Of a DNA stretch of 64,000 nucleotides, positions 34,761 to 43,721 are shown piece by piece. Every line of letters begins with the position of its first letter. The stretch's first letter is position 1. Source of the DNA: Stappia sp. BW2 (lineage in GTDB: Bacteria > Pseudomonadota > Alphaproteobacteria > Rhizobiales > Stappiaceae); contig NZ_VIRG01000053.1 of assembly GCF_008107695.1 (NCBI RefSeq), positions 248,001 through 312,000 of the forward strand, written 5' to 3'. The notes under the pieces were generated by a model. That model was not told where the DNA came from. It was given only the letters and a program-made list of their open reading frames with translations, and made no database searches. Position numbers and translations under genes: made by a program.

Positions 34761-36569
34761 GTGGCCGACGCCCCTGCCAATGAAACCCAGTCCCCATCCG
34801 GAAAATCCCGCAGATCGCTTCGCCCGCTCACCCGCCTGCTGCCCTATCTCTTCCGATACAAGGGCATGGTCGCGGCAGCGATTGCAGCTCTGTTCTCCGC
34901 AGCGGTCATCACGCTGATTCTGCCAGCGGCCGTCCGCCGGATGATCGACTTCGGTTTCGGTGCCGACGATCCCGCGCTGGTCAATTCCTATTTTGCCGTT
35001 CTGATCGGCGTGGTCTGTGCGCTCGCAACGGCCAGTTCCGTCCGCTATTTCCTGGTTATGTGGATTGGCGAACGTGTCGTGACCGATGTGCGCGCCGACG
35101 TTTTTTCCCACATGACCCGGCTCAGCCCGGTTTTTTACGACAGCGCCAAATCAGGCGAAATCCTTTCGCGCCTGACAGCCGACACCACCCAGATCAAGGC
35201 TGCCTTCGGCTCCAGCGCATCACTCGCCATGCGCAACCTGATCATGTTCCTGGGCGCTGCAGTGATGATGGTGGTCACCAGTCCACGTCTGTCCGTCATC
35301 GTGCTGGCGGCAATTCCGGTCATTCTCGTTCCCATCCTCGGCTTTGGCCGTCAAGTGCGCAAACGCTCCCGCTTCGCCCAGGATACGCTGGCTGACGCGT
35401 CAGCCTATGCCAGCGAGATGCTGGGCTCTGTCCGCACCTTGCAGGCCTTCACCCATGAAAGCCTCAGTGCAGGCCGCTACTCGGACGCAGTCAACCAGGC
35501 CTTCCAGGCTGCCCGTCAGGCAATCGTCGCCCGCGCTGCGCTTACCGGCTTTGCCATCATGGTGATTGGAGCCAGCATTGTCGCCGTTCTGTGGATCGGT
35601 GCGAGCGATGTCTTCGCCGGCAGGATCACCGGCGGTGAACTCAGCCAGTTCCTGCTCTATTCCATTCTGGCTGCCGGGTCCCTGGCAGCCCTTTCAGAGG
35701 TCTGGGGCGAACTATCGCAGGCGGCCGGCGCGGCCGAACGCCTGTCGGAGCTTCTGGAAATCGAGCCAGAAATTGCTGCGCCCGCGAACCCCGTCCAACT
35801 GCCCGCGACACCGCGCGGCGAGATCGTCTTTGAGGACGTGTCCTTCGCCTATCGCAACGCGGAAAAGATGCCTGTCGTTCGCGACCTCAGCCTCACTGTT
35901 TCACCGGGTGAGACCGTCGCAGTTGTCGGGCCGTCCGGCGCAGGCAAGTCGACCCTGTTCAGCCTGTTGATGCGGTTCTACGATCCGGTTTCGGGTGTCA
36001 TCCGCCTCAACAGCGCTGCCTTGCCCGACCTAGATCCGGAAGACCTGCGCCGCCATATCGCACTGGTGCCTCAGGACACGGCCATCTTTGGCGCCAGCAT
36101 TGCGGAAAACATCGCCTACGGGCGGCCCGAGGCCAGCCGCGACGATGTGATCGCGGCAGCGGAAGCCGCACTGGCCGCGCCCTTCATCGAAAAGATGACG
36201 GATGGTTACGACACGATGGTCGGCGAGCGCGGCATCACCCTGTCCGGTGGCCAGCGCCAACGCATAGCCATCGCCCGCGCCGTCCTGAAGCATGCCCCTG
36301 TACTGCTGCTCGACGAAGCGACCAGCGCTCTGGACGCGGAAAGCGAAAACCTGGTTCAGCAAGCCCTCGACCGGCTGATGGAAAACCGGACCACGCTGGT
36401 GATCGCCCACCGGCTGGCAACGGTCCTCAAGGCAGACCGGATCGTTGTGATGGAAAACGGCCGGATCGTCGAAACCGGGACGCACAGCGAACTGACGGCG
36501 GCCGGAGGCCTCTATGCCAAGCTTGCCCGGCTGCAGTTTGGCGCCGAGCTGGATGCGGAAAACGCATAG
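34761..36569 (+). CDS. ABC exporter, fused membrane and ATPase domains (MsbA-like)
   Basis: A 602-aa half-transporter that should work as a homodimer. Six membrane helices lie within about residues 30-330. The ATPase has Walker A GPSGAGKST, Q-loop VPQDT, signature LSGGQRQR, Walker B LLLDEATSALD and H-loop AHRLAT. I chose GTG 34761 because AAGGAG lies seven bases upstream; the frame is open 255 bases further with an unlikely sequence. Lipid, peptide or drug export is possible; the sequence alone does not decide. Confidence 0.9.
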   Translation: MADAPANETQSPSGKSRRSLRPLTRLLPYLFRYKGMVAAAIAALFSAAVITLILPAAVRRMIDFGFGADDPALVNSYFAVLIGVVCALATASSVRYFLVMWIGERVVTDVRADVFSHMTRLSPVFYDSAKSGEILSRLTADTTQIKAAFGSSASLAMRNLIMFLGAAVMMVVTSPRLSVIVLAAIPVILVPILGFGRQVRKRSRFAQDTLADASAYASEMLGSVRTLQAFTHESLSAGRYSDAVNQAFQAARQAIVARAALTGFAIMVIGASIVAVLWIGASDVFAGRITGGELSQFLLYSILAAGSLAALSEVWGELSQAAGAAERLSELLEIEPEIAAPANPVQLPATPRGEIVFEDVSFAYRNAEKMPVVRDLSLTVSPGETVAVVGPSGAGKSTLFSLLMRFYDPVSGVIRLNSAALPDLDPEDLRRHIALVPQDTAIFGASIAENIAYGRPEASRDDVIAAAEAALAAPFIEKMTDGYDTMVGERGITLSGGQRQRIAIARAVLKHAPVLLLDEATSALDAESENLVQQALDRLMENRTTLVIAHRLATVLKADRIVVMENGRIVETGTHSELTAAGGLYAKLARLQFGAELDAENA

Positions 36570-36579
36570 CCCTTCAAAC

Positions 36580-36607
36580 GTAAAAAGGGCGGCATGATCG
36601 CCGCCCT
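36580..36607 (-). terminator. Terminator of the SDR gene
   Basis: GGGCGGC (36587-36593) and GCCGCCC (36600-36606) form the stem; on the minus strand TTTTTA follows. It also lies 18 bases after the convergent exporter stop, but there it lacks a T run. Confidence 0.85.
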
Positions 36608-36633
36608 GTCTCAATCACGAAATTCGATCTCGA

Positions 36634-37425
36634 TCACGCGTCGTCGGGAACCGCAACCGTGTAGTTGAGCGGCATACGGCCACCGTCGGCGAAGATGGTC
36701 TGGCCGGTGACGTAACTTGCATCGCTGGAGGCCAGGAAGGCCGCAACGCTTGCAATTTCGGACGGTTCGCCAACACGCAGCATCGGCGTCCGCGACAGGA
36801 TGCGGTTCTTGGCAGCCGGATCGCTGTTCACCGACGCCAGCATCTCGGTCATGATCGAGCCCGGCCCGATGGCGTTGACGCGGATGCCGTATTGGGCGAG
36901 CGACAGGGCCGTCGTCTTGGTCAACTGCGACATGCCACCCTTGGAAACGCAATAGGGGATCTGATTCGGGATTGCGAGCACCGAATTGACCGACGACATG
37001 TTGACGATACAGCCCGGCTCACCGCCGTTCTGCACCTTTTCAACCATGTGGCGGGCAACGGCCTGCGAGCACAGGAAAGCCCCTTTCAGGTTGATCGAAA
37101 GGACGCGCTCGAAATCCTCTTCTTCCAGGTCGAGGAAATCCGCTCCGACCACGATGCCGGCATTGTTGACCAGCACATCGATATCGCCATAGGCATTCAG
37201 AGTCTCGGCAACCAGATTGCGGACATCCAGACGTTCGGCGACGTTGCAATGGATATACATCGCCTCGCCTAGCGATTTCAGATCTTCTGCCGCAGCTTCA
37301 CCTGTCTCGTCATCCACATCGGCTATCACGACTTTCGCGCCATCGGCGACAAAGCGCTTGGCAACTGCAAATCCGATCCCCCGGGCTGCCCCGGTGATGA
37401 TGGCGACCTTATTTTCCAAAGACAC
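36634..37425 (-). CDS. Short-chain dehydrogenase/reductase (SDR)
   Basis: A 263-aa classical SDR. The NAD(P) motif TGAARGIG, the acidic D in IADVDD (pointing to NAD), NNAG, the catalytic S and YxxxK in NMSSVNS and YCVSKGG, and the C-terminal TGQTIFADGG are present. The frame is open to a GTG at 37461, but that codon sits directly after the T run of the upstream terminator, so I chose GTG 37425 with GAGG seven bases before. The substrate is unknown. It lies downstream of prpE but behind a terminator. Confidence 0.88.
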   Translation of the reverse strand: MSLENKVAIITGAARGIGFAVAKRFVADGAKVVIADVDDETGEAAAEDLKSLGEAMYIHCNVAERLDVRNLVAETLNAYGDIDVLVNNAGIVVGADFLDLEEEDFERVLSINLKGAFLCSQAVARHMVEKVQNGGEPGCIVNMSSVNSVLAIPNQIPYCVSKGGMSQLTKTTALSLAQYGIRVNAIGPGSIMTEMLASVNSDPAAKNRILSRTPMLRVGEPSEIASVAAFLASSDASYVTGQTIFADGGRMPLNYTVAVPDDA

Positions 37426-37462
37426 GGAAACCTCACGGCTGCTTGAGTTTAAATCTGACACG

Positions 37463-37497
37463 CAAAAAAACGCGGGCCGCTTCGCGGCGGCCCGACC
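37463..37497 (-). terminator. Terminator of prpE
   Basis: On the minus strand CGGGCCGC and GCGGCCCG arms (within 37473-37494) are followed by CGTTTTTTT. It separates prpE from the SDR gene. Confidence 0.9.
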
Positions 37498-37561
37498 TTA
37501 AGTGTCAAAAACGGCTATGTCGATGGCCGTTCTCGTCCTCCAGCTGCGTCACCTGGTCAAT

Positions 37562-39469
37562 TCAAACGGAAATTCCGTGTGTTTTGAGCGCTTCGGTGAT
37601 CTCGTCCAGAATGGCCGGATCGTCGATCGTCGCCGGCATTTTCCAGGTTTCGCCATCGGCAATCTGCCGCATCGTGCCACGCAGGATCTTGCCGGAGCGC
37701 GTTTTTGGCAGCCGGTCGACCGTGATTGCGATCTTGAAGGCCGCCACCGGGCCGATCTTTTCACGCACCAGCTTCACGAGTTCCTTCTCGATCTCCTCAT
37801 GGGTCCGGTCGACACCGGCCTTCAGCACCACGAAGCCGCAGGGAAGCTGCCCTTTCAGCTTGTCCGCGATGCCGATGACGGCGCATTCGGCAACATCGGG
37901 GTGCGTTGCCAGCACCTCTTCCATCCCCCCTGTCGACAGACGGTGACCGGCGACGTTGATGATGTCGTCCGTCCGCGCCATGATCGACAGATAGCCGTCA
38001 TCGTCGATTATGCCCGCGTCCGCGGTCTTGTAGTAGCCGGGGAACTCGGCGAGATAGGCATCGAAGAACCGCTTGTCGGCGTTCCAGAGCGTCGGCAAGG
38101 CCCCAGGCGGCAACGGCAACTGCACAACGATGTTACCGAGCGTATTTGCCCCCAGCGGATGGCCAGCATCGTCAAGCACCTGAACGTCGTAACCGGGCAT
38201 GGGCACGGTCGGCGACCCCGGCTTGACCGGCAACTGGCCGAGGCCCACAGGGTTGCCGACGATGCACCAGCCGGTTTCCGTCTGCCACCAGTGATCGATC
38301 ACCGGCACCCGCAACTGGTCGATGGCCCAGTTGACCGTTTCCGGGTCCGCACGCTCACCGGCAAGAAACAGCGACCGGAACTGCGACAGATCGTATTGTT
38401 GAATGAACGTGCCGTTCGGATCTTCCTTGCGAATCGCCCTGAAGGCAGTTGGCGCCGTGAACAGTGACACGACGTTGTGGTCGGAAATGACCCGCCAGAA
38501 CGTGCCCGCGTCCGGCGTCCCCACCGGCTTGCCTTCGAAGACGATGGTGGTGCAGCCGTGCAGCAGCGGCGCATAACAGATGTAGGAATGACCGACGACC
38601 CAGCCGACGTCGGACGCCGCCCAGAACACTTCACCCGGCTGAATGTCGTAAAGGTTCTTCATCGACCACTTCAGCGCCACCATGTGGCCGCCGTTGTCGC
38701 GCACGACGCCCTTCGGCTGGCCGGTCGTACCGGAAGTGTAAAGGATATAGAGCGGGTCGGTTGCCTTGACCGGAACCGGCGCGATCCTGCGCCCCGCCGC
38801 GATGGCTTCCGCCTGAAGCGCGCCGAGGTCGTGGTCCCTCCCCGGATTGACATCGGCTGCCAGTTCCTCACGCTGGAAAACGAAACAGCTTTCCGGCTTG
38901 TGTCCGGCAATATCGATGGCCTGATCGATCAGCGGCTTGTAGGCAATCACCCTGCCCGGCTCGAGGCCGCAGGACGCTGCGATGATCGCCTTCGGGGTCG
39001 CATCGTCGATCCGTGTTGCCAATTCGTTGGCGGCAAACCCGCCGAAGACGACGGAATGGATGACACCGAGACGTGCGCAGGCCAGCATCGCCATCACCGC
39101 CTGGGGGATCATCGGCATATAGATGATGGCCCGATCACCCTTGACGAGTCCGCGGTCGGCCAGCACGCAGGCCATGGCTTCCACTTCCTCCAGCAGCTCT
39201 GCATAGGTGTAGGAGGCCGTGCGGCCGGTAATCGGGCTGTCGTAGACAAGCGCCGGCTGGCCGGGACGGCCGCGCTCCACATGCCTGTCCAGGCAATTGT
39301 AGCAGGTGTTGCACTCCCAGTCCGGATACCAGCGGCCATATTGCCCCTGATCCGGATCGAACACCTTCTCCCCCGTCGAGACCCAGTCGATTTCCTCTGC
39401 GGCGTCCTTCCAGAACCCGAGCGGGTCCTGTTTCCAGCCCTGGTAGATCTCTTGATACCGGCTTGCCAT
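37562..39469 (-). CDS. prpE: Propionyl-CoA synthetase (PrpE type)
   Basis: A 635-aa AMP-forming acyl-CoA synthetase. The N-terminal Acs domain contains CYNCLDRHVERG. The P-loop YTSGTTGQPKGVVRDNGGH differs from acetyl-CoA synthetase and matches PrpE. WWQTETGW lies in the active site and the acylation lysine is in PKTRSGKILRG. It activates propionate to propionyl-CoA in the cytoplasm. GGGAGGA lies seven bases before ATG 39469. No methylcitrate genes are near. Acetate use cannot be excluded. Confidence 0.9.
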   Translation of the reverse strand: MASRYQEIYQGWKQDPLGFWKDAAEEIDWVSTGEKVFDPDQGQYGRWYPDWECNTCYNCLDRHVERGRPGQPALVYDSPITGRTASYTYAELLEEVEAMACVLADRGLVKGDRAIIYMPMIPQAVMAMLACARLGVIHSVVFGGFAANELATRIDDATPKAIIAASCGLEPGRVIAYKPLIDQAIDIAGHKPESCFVFQREELAADVNPGRDHDLGALQAEAIAAGRRIAPVPVKATDPLYILYTSGTTGQPKGVVRDNGGHMVALKWSMKNLYDIQPGEVFWAASDVGWVVGHSYICYAPLLHGCTTIVFEGKPVGTPDAGTFWRVISDHNVVSLFTAPTAFRAIRKEDPNGTFIQQYDLSQFRSLFLAGERADPETVNWAIDQLRVPVIDHWWQTETGWCIVGNPVGLGQLPVKPGSPTVPMPGYDVQVLDDAGHPLGANTLGNIVVQLPLPPGALPTLWNADKRFFDAYLAEFPGYYKTADAGIIDDDGYLSIMARTDDIINVAGHRLSTGGMEEVLATHPDVAECAVIGIADKLKGQLPCGFVVLKAGVDRTHEEIEKELVKLVREKIGPVAAFKIAITVDRLPKTRSGKILRGTMRQIADGETWKMPATIDDPAILDEITEALKTHGISV

Positions 39470-39653
39470 GACAATGTCCTCCCAAACACAGGCCGGAAAC
39501 ACAGCTCCAGCTTTTGTGGTCTAGAGTGCTGTATGGGAACCTGAAATTGCAAGCCTCCGCTTATAGGCAATTCGACTGTCGGGACTTTACGTAGGCACTC
39601 TGGCATGATTGTCTGCCGGTCCTGTCTCTTCTATTCCTCGCGTTTCTCGGCAC

Positions 39654-40418
39654 ATGATTCCCATTTCAGATCCCTGGTTCTATGCGGCCGCCATTCCATC
39701 GGTCTTTCTGGTCGGTCTGTCCAAGGGCGGGTTCGGCGGGACTTTCGCCATGCTTGGCGTGCCGATCATGGCGCTGGTCATTTCCCCGCTTCAGGCGGCC
39801 GGCATCATGTTGCCGATCCTGATCGTCATGGACGTTGTCGCGCTCATCGCCTATCGCGGCCGGGCGGACTGGAAAAGCCTGACCATCCTGCTGCCCGCCG
39901 CCGCGATTGGTATCGGCATCGGCTGGGCCACCGCAGCTTATGTGAACGACGCCTTCGTCATCTTCCTGATCGGCATCATGTCGCTGGCCTTCGTCGCCGA
40001 CTATCTTTTCAAGCAGCGCAAGGCCACCACTGCCAGTGGCCACAACCTGCCCAAAGGCACGTTCTGGGGTGCGATAGCCGGGTTCACCAGCTTCATCAGC
40101 CACACTGGCGGCCCACCCTTTCAGATGTATATGCTGCCTCTGCGTTTGGCGCCGCTGATGTTCGCCGGAACGGCGGTCATCTTTTTCGCCGCCGTAAACG
40201 CCATCAAGCTGGTGCCCTATTTCCTGCTGGGACAATTCGACGCCACCAACCTGTCGACCTCCGTCATGCTGTTTCCCGTGGCCCTGGTGGCAACCCTTGT
40301 CGGGGTTTGGCTGGTGCGCGTCGTCAAGGCGGAAATGTTCTACGCCGTCATCTATATCTTCATGGGCCTGATCGGTGCCAAGCTGACCTATGACGGACTG
40401 ATGGGCCTGCTTGCCTGA
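39654..40418 (+). CDS. TSUP-family (TauE/SafE) membrane permease, second copy
   Basis: A 254-aa protein with about eight membrane segments. The first repeat has GLSKGGFGGTFAMLGVPIMAL and the second GFTSFISHTGGPPFQMYMLP, both family hallmarks. It is clearly different from the TSUP protein at 7744. The start is uncertain (ATG 39654 or a TTG at 39609). It stands alone, divergent from prpE by 184 bases. Substrate unknown. Confidence 0.88.
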   Translation: MIPISDPWFYAAAIPSVFLVGLSKGGFGGTFAMLGVPIMALVISPLQAAGIMLPILIVMDVVALIAYRGRADWKSLTILLPAAAIGIGIGWATAAYVNDAFVIFLIGIMSLAFVADYLFKQRKATTASGHNLPKGTFWGAIAGFTSFISHTGGPPFQMYMLPLRLAPLMFAGTAVIFFAAVNAIKLVPYFLLGQFDATNLSTSVMLFPVALVATLVGVWLVRVVKAEMFYAVIYIFMGLIGAKLTYDGLMGLLA

Positions 40419-40619
40419 GCAAGCGGACACAGCGGATCGTCAAAGGGGATAGCCCTGCCAATGATCGATTGCGCGGCAAACCGTTTCCGGTTTTGATACG
40501 GCGAAAATCAACTGGCTGCCGAGCCTTGCATACGCGGCGAAGGAGCGGTTGATCGGTCTCAGGACGTTTTCAGCATCCCGCGCCCCATGTGCCGGCAGGA
40601 TGCTTCAGGGAGGATGGTC

Positions 40620-42254
40620 ATGGATGCCAGCGTCAACCCCTTCACCCAGGGTCTCGACAAGAACACCGCCAATTACGCACCGCTCAGCCCGTTGAGCTTT
40701 CTGGCACGGGCGGCAGATGTCTTTCCCGATACGATTGCAATCGTCCACGGCCGTCAGCGGACCGACTACCAGACGTTTTATCGGCGTGCGCGTCAGCTTG
40801 GCTCTGCCTTGACACGGCTTGGCATCGGCAAGAACGATACGGTCAGCGTCATGCTGTCCAACGTGCCACCCATGTTGGAAGCCCACTACGGGGTACCGAT
40901 GGCGGGCGCCGTGCTGCATTCCATGAACACGCGTCTGGACGCGGCAATCATCGCCTTCCAGCTCGATCATGCCGATTGCAAGGTGCTGATCACCGACCGC
41001 GAATATGCGCCGGTCGTCAAGGAAGCCCTGTCGATCGCAACGGTGACCCCGACCGTGATCGACTTTTCCGACACGCAGTTCCCGCAGGACGGCGAACGGC
41101 TCGGCAACCTCGACTACGAGGAATTTCTGCAATCAGGCGATCCGGAGTTCGACTGGTCGCTGCCCGATGACGAATGGGATGCGATCGCGCTCAACTACAC
41201 CTCCGGCACAACGGGCAATCCCAAGGGCGTGGTCTATCACCACCGCGGCGCTTATCTGCTGGCCCAAGCAAATGTCATCACGGCCTCGATGGCCAAGCAC
41301 CCGGTCTATCTGTGGACATTGCCGATGTTCCACTGCAACGGCTGGTGCTTTCCCTGGTCGCTGTCGCTTGTTGCCGGCACGCATGTGTGCTTGCGCTGGG
41401 TCCGGCCGCAAACCATGTGGGAACTGATCGCCGAGGAAGGCGTCACCCATCTGTGCGGCGCGCCGATCATCATGTCGACGCTCCTCAACGCGGCCCCTGA
41501 GCACAAGCGCGACCTGGACCGCGAAGTGGAATTCTTCACGGCAGCCGCCCCGCCGCCGGAAAGCGTGCTGGCCGCCATGAAAACCGCCGGCTTCAACGTC
41601 ACCCATCTTTACGGCCTCACCGAAGTCTACGGCCCGGCGGTCGTCAATGACTGGAAGCGAGAGTGGAACGATCTGCCGTTGGACGAACAGGCGCAGAAAA
41701 AGGCGCGTCAGGGTGTGCGCTATGTCGCGCTGGAGGGTCTGACGGTGCTCGATCCGGAAACGCTGGCACCTGTGCCCGCCGATGGCGAAACACTTGGCGA
41801 GGTCATGTTCCGTGGCAATGTCGTCATGAAGGGGTACCTGAAAAACCCGGAAGCCACCGAAAAGGCCTTCGAGGGCGGCTGGTTCCATTCAGGAGACCTC
41901 GGCGTGCTGCATCCAGACGGCTATGTCCAGTTGAAGGACCGCTCCAAGGACATCATCATCTCCGGCGGTGAAAACATCTCGTCCATTGAAGTGGAAGAAG
42001 TGCTCTACAAGCACGGCGACGTGCAGGCAGTCGCAGTGGTCGCCAAACCGGATGAAAAATGGGGCGAGACCCCTTGCGCCTTCGTCGAGCTCAAGGACGG
42101 CGCAACCGTGAGCGAAGCCGATCTGATTGCCTTCTGCAGACAGCATCTTGCCGGTTTCAAGGCACCGAGAACCCTCGTCTTCTGTGAACTGCCCAAGACC
42201 TCGACGGGAAAGATCCAGAAATTCGCGCTGCGGGATCAGGCAAAAGCACTTTAA
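40620..42254 (+). CDS. Medium-chain-type acyl-CoA synthetase, possibly DmdB-like
   Basis: A 544-aa AMP-forming ligase. The P-loop YTSGTTGNPKGVVYHHRG lies near residues 193-210, LPMFHCNGWCFPW around 234-246, FFTAAAPPP near 305-313, and the acylation lysine is K531 in TSTGKIQK. Marine relatives include DmdB (3-methylmercaptopropionyl-CoA ligase of DMSP demethylation). In DmdB I recall a glycine-proline pair where AAAPPP stands here, so the substrate is open. GGGAGGA precedes ATG 40620. A 201-base gap separates it from the TSUP gene. Confidence 0.87.
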   Translation: MDASVNPFTQGLDKNTANYAPLSPLSFLARAADVFPDTIAIVHGRQRTDYQTFYRRARQLGSALTRLGIGKNDTVSVMLSNVPPMLEAHYGVPMAGAVLHSMNTRLDAAIIAFQLDHADCKVLITDREYAPVVKEALSIATVTPTVIDFSDTQFPQDGERLGNLDYEEFLQSGDPEFDWSLPDDEWDAIALNYTSGTTGNPKGVVYHHRGAYLLAQANVITASMAKHPVYLWTLPMFHCNGWCFPWSLSLVAGTHVCLRWVRPQTMWELIAEEGVTHLCGAPIIMSTLLNAAPEHKRDLDREVEFFTAAAPPPESVLAAMKTAGFNVTHLYGLTEVYGPAVVNDWKREWNDLPLDEQAQKKARQGVRYVALEGLTVLDPETLAPVPADGETLGEVMFRGNVVMKGYLKNPEATEKAFEGGWFHSGDLGVLHPDGYVQLKDRSKDIIISGGENISSIEVEEVLYKHGDVQAVAVVAKPDEKWGETPCAFVELKDGATVSEADLIAFCRQHLAGFKAPRTLVFCELPKTSTGKIQKFALRDQAKAL

Positions 42255-42267
42255 GGGGACGAAAACA

Positions 42268-42294
42268 AAAACGCCGCGCGGTGCGCGGCGTTTA
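42268..42294 (+). terminator. Terminator after the acyl-CoA synthetase, probably bidirectional
   Basis: AAACGCCGCGC (42269-42279) pairs with GCGCGGCGTTT (42283-42293) around a three-base loop. A and T flanks serve both strands, so it probably also ends the convergent DUF465 gene. Confidence 0.8.
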
Positions 42295-42313
42295 CATTCA
42301 GGACGACGCCCCT

Positions 42314-42493
42314 CTAATGGAGCGTTTCATTTTCCCGTATTCGCGTAATCTCATCCTTGATCTTGAGCTTTTGACGTTTCATGTCAGCCAATTGCAGAGA
42401 GTCTGTACTCGGACGTATCTGAGCGTCTTCAATCTTGCGTTCCATTTCCGCGTGACGGCGCTCAAGTTCTGCGAGATGCGACTGCATTGACAT
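42314..42493 (-). CDS. DUF465 (YdcH-like) small protein 1
   Basis: A 59-aa helical-hairpin protein: MSMQSHLAELERRHAEMERKI, then QLADMKRQKLKIKDEITRI, the conserved DUF465 second helix. CAGGAGGA lies five bases before ATG 42493; a second ATG is two codons later. The next gene across a 356-base gap is a divergent relative. Function unknown. Confidence 0.85.
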   Translation of the reverse strand: MSMQSHLAELERRHAEMERKIEDAQIRPSTDSLQLADMKRQKLKIKDEITRIRENETLH

Positions 42494-42849
42494 GGATGTC
42501 CTCCTGTCTGTTGGCTCAACATTTTCATCGTGCCACAGGAATTCCGGCGTTGTCGATTGCTGATTACGCATACCTTGAGCGTTTCGCCGTCAAATAATGC
42601 ATTCTCGCAGGTATCCTTACGAAACCCTAAAGATGCCCCACCGATTAAGTCCCCGAAAACTCACGAAAATTGCCCTTGAAAGATTTGCCAATTCACAAGT
42701 TTTCAACATACGAAATCGTGACCGTCCCGCCCTGTTCGCTTTGCGAATGCACCCGATTTTTGAAAACCGGCTCCTGGCGGAGCAAAGATGATAGCTTGCC
42801 CGTGATCGGCAAAATGGATTAGGACTTATCTCCTGTTTAGGGGACATAG
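42494..42849. other. Divergent promoter region between two DUF465 genes
   Basis: 356 bases without a gene. On the minus strand TTGACG near 42590 could be the -35 box for the left gene, though its -10 is weak. The region is moderately AT-rich. No hairpin or repeat of note. Confidence 0.45.
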
Positions 42850-43056
42850 ATGGCGCAGATGGATAGTGATGCGTTGCGTTTGCAACTGGCGCAGCTTCGC
42901 CAGGAACACAGAGATCTTGACGCGGCCGTAGAGGCACTTGCCTCAACTTCGAACCAAGATGCCTTGCAACTGCAGCGGCTGAAAAAGAAGAAACTGATGA
43001 TCAAGGACCGGATCACAGCGCTGGAGGACCAGCTCTTTCCCGACATCATCGCCTGA
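42850..43056 (+). CDS. DUF465 (YdcH-like) small protein 2
   Basis: A 68-aa protein with the same two-helix plan as the gene at 42314: LQLAQLRQEHRDLDAAVEAL and LQRLKKKKLMIKDRITALEDQL. TAGGGGA precedes the ATG. The two copies face away from each other, which suggests duplication with inversion or convergent recruitment. Function unknown. Confidence 0.83.
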   Translation: MAQMDSDALRLQLAQLRQEHRDLDAAVEALASTSNQDALQLQRLKKKKLMIKDRITALEDQLFPDIIA

Positions 43057-43205
43057 CCCTTTTCCGCCACGGGAGCTCCCACATAGGCGGCACGTTCCCT
43101 GAAAGTGAATTTCCGGCCCGGTCGTAGCGGATTCGCGCTTGCGATGCGCGGCTTGCTGCCTATACTCCGCGGCTCTTCTGAGCCTGCCGGAAACTGGAGC
43201 ACTTT

Positions 43206-43694
43206 ATGGCAAAAGCGGATGTCGCCATCATCATGGGCAGTCAATCGGACTGGCCGACTATGAAACACGCCGCCGACACGCTGGACCAACTGGGCGTCAG
43301 CTACGAGGCACGCATCGTCTCCGCGCACCGCACACCGGACAGGATGTACGACTTCGCCAAGAGCGCGAAGGCCGAAGGCTTCAAGATCATCATCGCAGGC
43401 GCAGGTGGCGCCGCCCATCTTCCGGGTATGACCGCCGCGCTCACACCGCTTCCCGTCTTTGGCGTGCCGGTTGAAAGCAAGGCGCTTTCTGGCGAGGACA
43501 GCCTGTTGTCCATCGTGCAGATGCCCGCTGGCATTCCGGTGGGCACGCTGGCCATCGGCAAGGCCGGTGCGACCAACGCTGCGCTTCTGGCTGCTGCCGT
43601 TCTGGCGCTGCACGATCCTGCAATCGATGCCGCGCTCACCGCGTTCCGCGCCGAACGCACTGCCGCCGTCGCCGAAACACCATCCAACGACTGA
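43206..43694 (+). CDS. purE: N5-carboxyaminoimidazole ribonucleotide mutase
   Basis: PurE (162 aa) converts N5-CAIR to CAIR in purine synthesis. Motifs [27 protein letters not shown] and [14 protein letters not shown] are all present. It is followed 27 bases on by purK, whose product makes N5-CAIR; both are class I type. Confidence 0.96.
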   Translation: MAKADVAIIMGSQSDWPTMKHAADTLDQLGVSYEARIVSAHRTPDRMYDFAKSAKAEGFKIIIAGAGGAAHLPGMTAALTPLPVFGVPVESKALSGEDSLLSIVQMPAGIPVGTLAIGKAGATNAALLAAAVLALHDPAIDAALTAFRAERTAAVAETPSND

Positions 43695-43721
43695 CTTAGC
43701 CCTTCTGGCAGGATCCACATC

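Noticed and set aside
37426-37461. Upstream GTG start of the SDR gene
   Set aside because: It lies directly behind the T run of the prpE terminator and has no ribosome site; the GTG at 37425 has GAGG.
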